Source: Phycisphaerae bacterium
Lineage (GTDB): Bacteria; Planctomycetota; Phycisphaerae; UBA1845
Assembly (NCBI GenBank): GCA_028277545.1
Contig: JANQGB010000951.1
Span: forward strand, 1-17,102
DNA: 17,102 nucleotides
Direction: 5' to 3'
A program made the translations under genes and the position numbers. This document shows positions 1 through 8,100 of this stretch, in pieces. Each line of letters starts with the position of its first letter. Position 1 is the first letter of the stretch. The notes beneath the pieces are model-generated. The model was not told where the DNA came from, made no database searches, and saw only the letters and a list, made by a program, of their open reading frames with translations.

Positions 1-399
1 CGTCAGCGCGGTGATGGTCCGCCACCATTCGCCCTCACGGATCAACAGGGCGCTGGTCTTGCCCGCACCAAACCAATCCAGCCCCAGCAGTTGCCGATCA
101 GTGCATATGGCGGCCAGGAGAATCACCGTCCCGTAGCTCAAAACTCCGGCCCAACCATCGGTCCGCCGGGAGCTGCCCGTTACCTGGCTTCTGTTGGTGC
201 GATTCTCGCGGGTGTAGGCATCCAACTCCTCCCGGGCCTGTTCCGCATCACCGCCAGCCACGAGCAGCGCGTAGCGGCCAGCATCCTTGTGCATTTTGCT
301 CTTGATCCCCGCAGCGTGGAGCACCAGGGCATGTTCGCGGCACGCCTTTGCGGATGGCGAACGGAAAACGGCTTCCACGAGCTTCCGGCGATCTTCCAT
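1..399 (-). CDS. Rhomboid-family intramembrane protease, N-terminal part (cut by left edge)
   Basis: The minus strand is open from an ATG at 399 to the left edge (133 codons), so the catalytic Ser and His lie outside the window. Residues 1-65 form a small alpha/beta domain resembling DUF2007 or the cytoplasmic domain of GlpG (AGIKSKMHKDAGRYALLV, then GGDAEQAREEL). A polar linker and a hydrophobic helix (about 82-100, WAGVLSYGTVILLAAI) follow. The visible part ends in GEWWRTITALT, which matches the rhomboid L1-loop WR motif just before the second membrane helix. The frame closes upstream at 421-423, so ATG 399 is the only sensible start. There is no Shine-Dalgarno; a TACAAT box 8 nt upstream suggests a leaderless mRNA. 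Family membership is fairly secure, but activity cannot be judged. Rhomboids cleave transmembrane helices, and one subclass (rhombosortases) processes C-terminal sorting signals. Confidence 0.8.
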   Translation of the reverse strand, partial: MEDRRKLVEAVFRSPSAKACREHALVLHAAGIKSKMHKDAGRYALLVAGGDAEQAREELDAYTRENRTNRSQVTGSSRRTDGWAGVLSYGTVILLAAICTDRQLLGLDWFGAGKTSALLIREGEWWRTITALT

Positions 400-407
400 A
401 GCCGGTG

Positions 408-413
408 ATTGTA
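408..413 (-). promoter_or_regulatory. Possible -10 box (TACAAT) of the rhomboid gene
   Basis: TACAAT on the minus strand ends 8 nt before the ATG at 399. Transcription would start at or within a few bases of the start codon. No convincing -35 box is visible at 16-18 bp. Confidence 0.3.
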
Positions 414-633
414 CGGCAGATCACGGCCCGTGGCCGCCCTTTGCGATGCTGAAGTAGATTCCGGCCAGCGAGCGGCCGAGGATGGGGGTTCGAGTTCGTA
501 CAGCGGGTGTGCTGCGACTCATCTGGCCCACAGGTGGCGCAACGTAGTGATGGTTGCGAAGCATGCCGGTTAGCAGTACGGCGCAAGGCTCTTCGTAACG
601 AAGGCTTCCCGCCTGCCCAACTGCGATTGCGAT

Positions 634-650
634 GCAGGCAAGATGCCTGC
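634..650. repeat. Short perfect palindrome
   Basis: GCAGGCA, loop AGA, TGCCTGC: a 7-bp perfect stem with a 3-nt loop in noncoding DNA. It resembles dispersed REP-like palindromes common in planctomycete intergenic DNA. Only one copy is seen in this window. Confidence 0.4.
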
Positions 651-738
651 GGTACGACGGCGTGGCTACTTTGCGCTGTATTGTCAGGAGGCGACCAACG
701 GTGTCGAACAAGGCGCAGGTATGTGGTACCATCGAAGC

Positions 739-1323
739 ATGCAGAGCAAAGCGACGACGGTCAGTCAATACCTCGCCGAGCTGCCGGAAGATCGGCGCGA
801 GGTGCTGCAGGCGATTCGCGCGGTCATCCTCCAGAACCTGCCGAAGGGCTACGAGGAGGGCATGCAGTACGGCGGAATCGCCTACTACGTTCCGCACAGC
901 GTCTACCCGCCCGGCTATCATTGCGATCCGAGCCAGCCGCTGCCTTTCGCAGGGCTGGCCTCTCAGAAGAACTACATGACGATCTCAATGATGTGCGTCT
1001 ATACAGATCCCAAGCATGAGACCTGGTTCCGCTCGGCCTGGACCAAGACCGGCAAAAAGCTGGACATGGGTAAGTCATGCGTGCGGTTCAAGAAGCTGGA
1101 CGACGTACCTTTGGAAGTGATCGGCCAGGCCATCAAGCGGGTACCGGCGAAGAAGTTCATCGAGTATTACGAGTCGGTAATCAAGCCGGCGGGCAAGCGC
1201 CCCGGCACGGCGAGCCCCAGGAAGGGCAACGCGAAGTCGGCTGCCGCAAAACCGGCCCGCAAGTCAAAGACGACGCGCTCCACCAAGACCACTTCCAAGA
1301 TCGCCCGGAAGCGCAAAGCCTGA
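739..1323 (+). CDS. DUF1801 (YdhG-like) protein with Lys/Arg-rich tail
   Basis: The product has 194 residues. Residues 1-150 match the DUF1801 pattern: YLAELPEDRREVLQAIRAVI, NLPKGYEEGMQYGGIAYYVP, QKNYMTISMMCVY, then CVRFKKLDDVPLEVIGQAI. The family is a small cytoplasmic alpha/beta fold related to YdhG and its biochemical role is not established. Residues 151-194 are an added low-complexity tail rich in Lys, Arg, Ala, Ser and Thr with AKP/ARK-type motifs like histone H1 tails, which suggests nucleic-acid binding (inference). ATG 739 is preferred over in-frame starts at 643 and 721 because the family begins MQSKATTV. No Shine-Dalgarno is present, and TACCAT (727-732) sits 6 nt upstream, suggesting a leaderless transcript. 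Confidence 0.85.
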   Translation: MQSKATTVSQYLAELPEDRREVLQAIRAVILQNLPKGYEEGMQYGGIAYYVPHSVYPPGYHCDPSQPLPFAGLASQKNYMTISMMCVYTDPKHETWFRSAWTKTGKKLDMGKSCVRFKKLDDVPLEVIGQAIKRVPAKKFIEYYESVIKPAGKRPGTASPRKGNAKSAAAKPARKSKTTRSTKTTSKIARKRKA

Positions 1324-1508
1324 CTCGAGGATTCCGGGACGGCCGCGGAGCACCGGCGGAACACGGGTATCTCGACGTACAAGAGAGGACGTCGCTCACC
1401 CACTCACGGCTGGTCCGACGTGGGCGGTCTCCGCCAGTCAGATATCGCCTGTCACCTCGTATAAGCGCCTACCGCGACGAGGCCGATGGTGGGCAGGAGT
1501 AAACAGGC

Positions 1509-1613
1509 GTGGACGACCTTTGGCCATTCATCATCCGCACGGTCATCATCTCGGCCGTGGGCATGGCTCTGGCCGCCTGGGCGCTGCGGATGAGGGGCAG
1601 ACCACCGAAGTAA
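1509..1613 (+). CDS. Candidate 34-residue single-pass membrane protein
   Basis: GTG at 1509 is preceded by AGGAG (1495-1499) with a 9-nt spacer. The frame runs 34 codons to TAA. The product starts MDDLWPF, has a hydrophobic stretch at about residues 7-26 (with Arg10) and ends RMRGRPPK. Acidic residues at the N-terminus and a basic C-terminus predict an N-out/C-in helix. It stands alone between the DUF1801 gene and the chemoreceptor gene. No family is recognised. The combination of good SD, membrane helix and positive-inside tail is better than chance for such a short frame, but conservation would be needed to prove it is a gene. Confidence 0.4.
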   Translation: MDDLWPFIIRTVIISAVGMALAAWALRMRGRPPK

Positions 1614-2491
1614 CACCCACCGGTGCTGGGCACGAAACTCGCTGTCCATTCAGATCTGGAACAAGCGTTTGCCTGGATCATCTGCGGCAGCCGCGGCGGT
1701 CGATTCAAGCCGGAGTGATCCGCCGGATTCCACGGGCGCGCAAGTTTGGTGTACGAGCCGCGCGCGTCGTGGTCAAGGTGCGACGGCCGGAACGTCGGGC
1801 GTTTTGAACTGCCGGTCCGCCAGTACGGCTGAGAGACGCGTTTCATGGCAGCCGCGCGCCCCGAAGACGGACACTGTCATTTACACGAGGCACACGGCGC
1901 AGAATGAACCGACATCACTCGCCAGCACTATGTGGAATGCGCTTCTCGCCAGTGGGACGACGGTGTGAGGAGGGCACCGTATCAGCCGGACGAACCCGCC
2001 CGAGACGCTTGGACGGCATTGTGCAACCACGACGCGGCCACCAGCCAGGACCAATGAGCAAACACCGGCTTCTGGAACGGACAGGCGCCGACGATGCGGA
2101 CCGGCGAAAAAGCGTTCACTGTCACGCACCTGAGCTGACCTGTTCGATATCCTGTCGACTGAATCGAGTGACACGACTGAACTCTCGAGGGCAGCCCAGA
2201 GTCTGGTTATCGGTCGCCCGCCTTGGGGAGAGCGAGAATAACGCATCCCCGGTGGTAGCCAAAGGGGACTTTACGAGAAGCCGATGAACATCTTGTGTAA
2301 CGGGTCATCCGGGCAGGACAGGACACCACCACCCCGATCGAAGACTCGTTACTCCCCGGACATGGGGGTGCTACACGGTGGCACGTGATTGCCGCCGTTC
2401 AGCCCGCCCCGCTGGAGATCCAGACCGCAAATGCGGTCGGCTTGAATGCACAGCCGCCGCGTGGCCACAACCTCGCTGGAGAATGCAGTCC
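1614..2491. other. Long noncoding or decayed region
   Basis: About 880 bp hold no frame with a recognisable domain or credible start. Open frames on both strands are Arg/Ser/Pro-rich GC artefacts. The only structure noted is a perfect hairpin at 2423-2438 ahead of the chemoreceptor gene. A sigma-54-like sequence near 2379 has the wrong spacing. Confidence 0.5.
2423..2438. repeat. Perfect hairpin in chemoreceptor 5' region
   Basis: GACCGCA, loop AA, TGCGGTC: a 7-bp perfect inverted repeat 54 nt upstream of the start codon. It could be an mRNA leader hairpin or an operator. It does not fit the c-di-GMP riboswitch consensus. Confidence 0.35.
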
Positions 2492-4546
2492 ATGAAGATC
2501 AGTACCAAAATAGTAAGCGGCTTCGCCATTGTGAGCTTTCTGCTTCTGATCGCCATCGGCGTTTACGAAGCCGCGCTCAACAGAACGCTATCTGCGTACG
2601 ATGAGCTGATCGCCAACGATGAGGCTGTCAAATCATATACCGCTCAGATCGGGTACGAGATGTTGATGGCGCGCAGGGGCGAGAAGGACTTCCTGCTACG
2701 TAAGGACATGAAGTACACGGAGAAGGTCCACCTGGCGATCGACAACCTTGTCGAGCACGCCGGGACCCTGGAGGAGACCGAGACCCGTGCGGGTGACGAG
2801 GCTGGAGTCCGGGCCGCTCAGGACGTCAGGCGGTGCGCTGGAGATTACCTTGCCGCGTTCGATGCGCTGGTCGAAGCGTGGCAACGGCGCGGTCTCGATC
2901 ACAAGTCCGGGCTGCAAGGCAAGTTTCGCAAAGCAGCCCATCGCCTGGAAGCAACAGTCAGCCAGTTTGACGTGGCCCAAACCAAGATCGACTTGCTGCA
3001 GATCCGGCGGTGCGAGAAGGATTTCGGGCTACGCAAGGATGCCAAGTACGGTGACAGGATGAAGCGCCTGATCGTGGTATTCAAGCAGAACCTGGCCAAG
3101 AGTTCCCTGGAGGACAAGATCAAAGAGCAGCTAGACACGCACGCTGACACGTACAAAGGCGCCTTCTCCCAACATGTTGAAGACACGCTCGCAGGAAAGC
3201 CCACCGACGAGAAGAACTCCGCATTCCGCAGCGCCTCACACGAAATGGAGGATATCCTGGCCCGTCACTACGTCGCTCATGCCATGTCAGATTACCTTAT
3301 GCTGCGCCGGCAGGAGAAGGACTACCTGCTGCGGCTGGCGGACAAGTACGTGACTCGCGGCGAGGATCTGATCAAACAGCTCAAATTCAACATCTCCGGC
3401 TCAGGCATCAGTGACGACACCAAGGCCGCCTCGACGCAGATCCTCGATGAATACGACGAGACGTTTCACATGCTGGTCGCAGAGGACGAGAATATCGCGG
3501 CCGTCACACAAATAATGCGAGAAGCGGTACACAAGATCGAGCCGATCGTCGCTGAGAACCTGAAACGGGCGGACGAAGCCATGAGCGCGGCTGCCGAGGC
3601 CACCGAGGCGTCGGCCGCACGCCAGGAGAAGCTGGCCATGGCCACCGCGGGCATGGCGCTGCTGCTTGGTGCCCTGGCGGCCTACTACATCACGAGATCG
3701 ATCACCAGACCTGTCCAGCGCATCATCAGCGGGCTGAACGACGGCGCGGCTCAAGTCAGCGACGGCGCCGCCCAGGTGTCCGACGCCTCACAAGAACTGG
3801 CTGTGGGTGCCAGCGAGCAGGCATCGTCAGTGGAAGAGAGCAGCAGCGCGCTGGAACAGATGGCTGCCGTGACCAAGACGAACGCCGAGAACGCCAAGCA
3901 GGCCAACGAATTGAGCAGGCAAGCGAAAGAGGCTGCCCAGGCTGGTGACAGCACGATGGCTCGCCTCAACGAGGCGATGGCGGCCATAAACGACTCGTCA
4001 GGCCAGATCAGCAAGATCATCAAGGTGATCGAAGAAATCGCGTTCCAGACGAACCTGTTGGCGCTGAACGCGGCAGTGGCAGCGCCCCGAGCGGGCGAAC
4101 ACGGCAAGGGATTCGCCGTGGTAGCCGACGAGGTTCGCAACCTCGCCCAGCGGGCCGCGCAAGCAGCCGGGGAGACCACCGAACTCATCGAGGGTTCCGT
4201 CAGCCGGGCTCGGGAAGGCACCGAGGTGGCCAGCGATGTCGGCCAGGCGTTGGCTGGCATTGTAGGAGACGTGACCACGGTGACCGACCTGGTTGACGGC
4301 ATCACCAGGGCCAGCCAGGAGCAGGCCCAGGGCGTGGATCAGATGAACACGGCCGTATCGCAGATGGACAAGCTCACGCAGCAGGCCGCCTCCGCCTCCG
4401 AGGAATCAGCCTCGGCCGCCGAAGAACTCACCGCCCTGTCGCGGCAGGTCAAGGGAATGGTCGGTGATCTTGTTGCACTCGTCGGTGGGAGCCGGGCAAA
4501 GGGGGCAGACGGCGCCCGGAGCCAAGCGCCGACGGAGGCGCGTTGA
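2492..4546 (+). CDS. Methyl-accepting chemotaxis protein with enlarged HBM-like sensor domain
   Basis: A 684-residue transmembrane chemoreceptor that would relay periplasmic ligand binding to CheA/CheW. TM1 spans about 7-26 and TM2 about 383-403, leaving a periplasmic region of about 350 residues. That region has three copies of an RR-x-EKD-[FY]-x-LR...KY motif (Glu64, Glu175, Glu275), recalling helical bimodular (HBM) sensors, which are nearer 250 residues. After TM2 come a short HAMP-like stretch (ITRSITRPVQRI) and a coiled coil with the hairpin tip EIAFQTNLLALNAAV...GEHGKGFAVVADEVRNLAQR. The usual tip sequence AAVEAARAG reads AAVAAPRAG here (Ala530, Pro532). No CheR-tethering pentapeptide is seen at the C-terminus. 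Start: GGAG at 2478-2481 is 10 nt before ATG 2492 but only 1 nt before ATG 2483; the GTG at 2378 adds a non-family extension. No other chemotaxis gene is nearby. Confidence 0.9.
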   Translation: MKISTKIVSGFAIVSFLLLIAIGVYEAALNRTLSAYDELIANDEAVKSYTAQIGYEMLMARRGEKDFLLRKDMKYTEKVHLAIDNLVEHAGTLEETETRAGDEAGVRAAQDVRRCAGDYLAAFDALVEAWQRRGLDHKSGLQGKFRKAAHRLEATVSQFDVAQTKIDLLQIRRCEKDFGLRKDAKYGDRMKRLIVVFKQNLAKSSLEDKIKEQLDTHADTYKGAFSQHVEDTLAGKPTDEKNSAFRSASHEMEDILARHYVAHAMSDYLMLRRQEKDYLLRLADKYVTRGEDLIKQLKFNISGSGISDDTKAASTQILDEYDETFHMLVAEDENIAAVTQIMREAVHKIEPIVAENLKRADEAMSAAAEATEASAARQEKLAMATAGMALLLGALAAYYITRSITRPVQRIISGLNDGAAQVSDGAAQVSDASQELAVGASEQASSVEESSSALEQMAAVTKTNAENAKQANELSRQAKEAAQAGDSTMARLNEAMAAINDSSGQISKIIKVIEEIAFQTNLLALNAAVAAPRAGEHGKGFAVVADEVRNLAQRAAQAAGETTELIEGSVSRAREGTEVASDVGQALAGIVGDVTTVTDLVDGITRASQEQAQGVDQMNTAVSQMDKLTQQAASASEESASAAEELTALSRQVKGMVGDLVALVGGSRAKGADGARSQAPTEAR

Positions 4547-5122
4547 CCACCGCCAGTCGAGGGCTCAGTTGATACCTGAGCGCAACTGATACAGCCACAC
4601 CGCGCTGGTTGCCTTGGTCAGCACGACGTGCTTGCCGCCACCAAGCGCAGTCATCACAGACCGACCACGGCACTGGCTGCCAACATATGCCGGGAGTGCA
4701 TCCAGGCTGCGGCCGCGGTGGTTCTGGTCTGACTCTACTGCATTTCTTCCGGGCAGGTCTCGCCACCGTAGCAACCATGGCCCGCGGTGCGCAACGCGTA
4801 TGCCGGGGCTTCACGGCGGCTGGAGCCGTCCCCCTGTAGATTGTCCGGCCGAGATCAGCGCTGTAGACGCGCGCGTGCAGTAGTGTCCCACAGCGTCCAG
4901 CGGTATCACCTTGCCAGCCCAGGTTCCCGTGGCACCGCTGATGACACTCCGGAGATGACGCCTACACGAGAGCTACGGTCAGCCAAGTGCGGAGTCTCAG
5001 CGTCGGCACGTTGCCCAGTCCGCGCGAACCAGGGCGACCCGGCGCCGCTTGCGTGCTGGCAGTCGAATACAGACAATCCCCGGCACGTCCGCGATCAGTA
5101 GAACCAGCCCTGAGGAGTGGCT
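4547..5122. other. Intergenic region, possible decayed gene end on minus strand
   Basis: There is no convincing gene here. A weak inverted repeat (CAGTTG 4566-4571 / CAACTG 4583-4588) 20 nt after the chemoreceptor stop may help termination, but no T-run follows. On the minus strand a short frame ending at 4565 reads ALGGGKHVVLTKATSAVWLYQLRSG. It looks more protein-like than its surroundings and may be the eroded C-terminus of a lost gene, but I cannot assign a family. The right end carries the promoter for the glycosidase gene. Confidence 0.35.
5049..5077 (+). promoter_or_regulatory. Candidate sigma-70-type promoter for the glycosidase gene
   Basis: TTGCGT (5049-5054), a 17-bp spacer and GACAAT (5072-5077). 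The predicted start near 5084 gives a leader of about 40 nt before the ATG at 5123. Both boxes are imperfect matches. Confidence 0.35.
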
Positions 5123-8100
5123 ATGCAAGACTGGTACGGTGTGAGGAGTGAGTGCAATACGCAGATGACGGCGCGCTGGCTGGGGCTGTGGCTGGCGCTG
5201 GCGGCCCCGATTGCGCTGGGCGGGGAGCAAGAACTACCCGCGCCGCGGCAGCCGGCCGGATACACGATCCCACTGCTCGATCTGGCTGGCGACACGCACC
5301 GGCAGATCCTGGTGGACCGCGAAGCCGGCCAGTACCTGGGGCACCCGACGACTGTTCTGCTGGACGATGGAAAGACGATCTTCGCGGTCTACCCCAAGGG
5401 CCATGGGCGCGGCGCAATCGTTATGAAGCGCAGTGACGACGGCGGGCTTACGTGGTCCGAGCGGCTGCCGACACCTGAGAGCTGGGCAACCAGCGAGGAA
5501 GTGCCAACGCTATACCGCGTCACCGATCCGAGAACCGGGCAGCAGCGTCTCATCATGTTCTCCGGGCTGTATCCGATACGGATGGCGCGGTCGGAGGACG
5601 CGGGCGCGACCTGGAGCGAGTTGGCGCCGATCGGCAACTACGGCGGGATAGTGGCCAACGCCTGCCTGACGCGGCTGAGAAACGGCGACTACGTAGCGAT
5701 GTTCCACGATGACGGGCGCTTCTTCGGCGCCAACGGGGAGCGCAGCGGGGTGTTCACGGTCTACCAGATCTTCTCGAAGGACGGTGGGCTGACCTGGAGC
5801 GAACCGGAGGCCATCTGGACCGGGACAGACATTCATCTCTGCGAGCCGGGCGTTGTCCGTTCGCCGGATGGCCGGCAACTCGCGATCCTGCTGCGGGAGA
5901 ACAGCCGCAGACGTAACTCGTACGTGATGTTCTCCGAGGACGAGGCGCAGACCTGGAGCAAGCCGCGCGAGTTGCCCGCGGCGCTGACCGGCGATCGGCA
6001 CACGGCGGCCTACGCACCGGACGGACGGTTGTTCATATCGTTCCGTGACACGACGCGTCAAAGCCGAACGCAGGGAGACTGGGTGGCCTGGGTTGGCACC
6101 TATGACGACATCGCCAGCGGCCGGGAGGGTCAGTATCGCGTACGCTTGATGGAGAACAAACACGCGTGGGATTGCGCCTATCCGGGTGTCCTGGTCCTCC
6201 CCGAGGGCACGATGGTCACCACAACCTACGGCCACTGGGCAGCGGGCGAAGAGCCCTATATCGTCAGCGTGCGACTGAGACTGGAGGAGCTGGACGCAAT
6301 GGCAGCGGATCTTGCCCGCTACGGAGTTGATTACGACTGGCTCGTCGAGCCGACGCAACAGCCAGCCAGGCTGATTCGCACGGAGGATGGTAGCGAGCTG
6401 ATTCTGGCCAATGGCCTCATCAGCAGAACCTGGCGCGTGCGGCCGAACGCCGCTTGTATTGCGTTCGATAACCTCATGACGGGAGAGTCGATCCTACGCG
6501 GCGTCAAGCCAGAGGTAATCGTCGAAGTCGACGGAGTGCGGTATGAGGTCGGGGGCTTGAAAGGACAGCCCAACTACGCCTATCTCAACCCGCGCTGGCT
6601 CGACCGACTCCAGGCCGACCCGGCCGCACTGCAATTCACGGGCTACAAGGTAAGCGAACCCCGGGAGCGGTTTGCCTGGAAGCGCGTTCGGCACGCTGCG
6701 CCTGACGTGCGGTGGCCTCCGCCGGGTGTGCACCTGCAGATGGACTATGAGCTCGCCGCGGCCAGCCCCCTGAGCAACGAAGCTCAGGAGACCACCGAGC
6801 GTGAAGGCGAGACGCGGCCCGAGTTCAGCGTCGCGGTTCACTACGAGCTGTACGATGGCATCCCCTGCATCAGCAAGTGGATAACGGTACGCAACAACGG
6901 CTCCGGTCCGATTCGGATCGATCGCTTCACGAGCGAGATTCTGGCTGCGGTGGAGTACTCCTCGCATGTCGAGGATCGCGGCGTGCCGCTTCCCAGGCCG
7001 AATCTGCACGTGCAGACGGAGTATGCCTTCGCGGGCATGACGCACCAGAACGCCATGGAGAAGTCGGTGCACTGGGTCTCTGATCCGGACTACGAGACCC
7101 AGGTAGACTATGGGCGTAACTCGCCGTGCCTGCTCGAAGTCCGACCGGACCTGGGCCCCGCACAGGTGATCGGACCCGGCGGCGAGTTTGAGTCTTTCCG
7201 CGCGTTTGAGTTGGCCTTCGACTCGACCGAGCGGGAGCGTAACGGCCTCGCCGTGCGCCGAATGCACCGGGCCATCGCTCCGTGGTCGACGGAGAACCCG
7301 CTGATGATGCATGTGCGCTTCGCGGACTGGGAGACCGTGAAGAACGCGATCGACCAATGCGCCGCGGTCGGCTTCGAGATGGTCATTCTGACTTTTGGCA
7401 GCGGGTTCGATATGGAGGATGACAGCCCGGAGTACCTGGCGCGGATGAAGAAGTACGCGGATTACGCCCGGGACCAGGGTGTCGAGATCGGTGGCTATTC
7501 GCTGCTGGCCTCGCGCAGCGTTGGCGGTGGCAATGATGTCCTGATGCCGGAGGGCCAACGACCGACATTCGGAAACTCCCCTTGCCTGCAAAGCACTTGG
7601 GGGCAGGAGTATTTCGACAAGCTCCGGCAGTTCTATGAGCATACCGGCTTTACGCTGCTGGAACACGACGGCTCGTATCCAGGCGATGTCTGTGCCGACA
7701 CCAGACACCCGGGCCACCGGGGTCTCGACGACTCCCGCTGGACTCAGTGGCGGACGATCACCGACTTCTACAAGTGGTGCTGTGGAAATGGCGTTTACCT
7801 GAACGTGCCGGACTGGTACTACCTTTGCGGAGCCAACAAGTGCGCCATGGGCTACCGGGAGACGAACTGGTCGCTGCCGCGCGAGCAGCAGGTGATTCAC
7901 ACCCGCCAGAACATCTATGACGGCACCTGGGAGAAGACGCCCAGCATGGGCTGGATGTTTGTCCCGCTGACCGAGTATCAGGGCGGAGGAGCAGCGGCCA
8001 CCATCGAGCCGCTGAGTGAACACCTGGAGCACTACGAGCGTATGCTGGCCTCCAATCTGGCGTTTGGCGTGCAGGCTTGTTACCGCGGTCCACGCCTTTA

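Larger units (their letters stand above)
400..738. other. Intergenic region between divergent genes
   Basis: This 339-bp stretch separates the left-going rhomboid gene from the right-going DUF1801 gene. Frames that cross it have no family resemblance and no ribosome binding sites. It holds the presumed divergent promoters and one perfect short palindrome (634-650). I see no RNA gene. Confidence 0.5.

Noticed and set aside
480..510. tRNA T-loop-like GGTTCGAGTTC
   Set aside because: The flanking bases do not form a T-stem and no acceptor, D or anticodon arms surround it.
2379..2392. Sigma-54-like promoter (TGGCAC...TTGC) ahead of the chemoreceptor
   Set aside because: The GG-GC spacing is 9 instead of the required 10 bp, which normally abolishes sigma-54 recognition.
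2410..2490. c-di-GMP (GEMM-I) riboswitch in the chemoreceptor leader
   Set aside because: A hairpin with GCAAA is present, but the conserved GEMM core and tetraloop-receptor pairing are absent.
2378..2491. Upstream GTG start at 2378 for the chemoreceptor
   Set aside because: It would add 38 Arg/Pro/Cys-rich residues before TM1, unlike any MCP. The SD fits ATG 2492.
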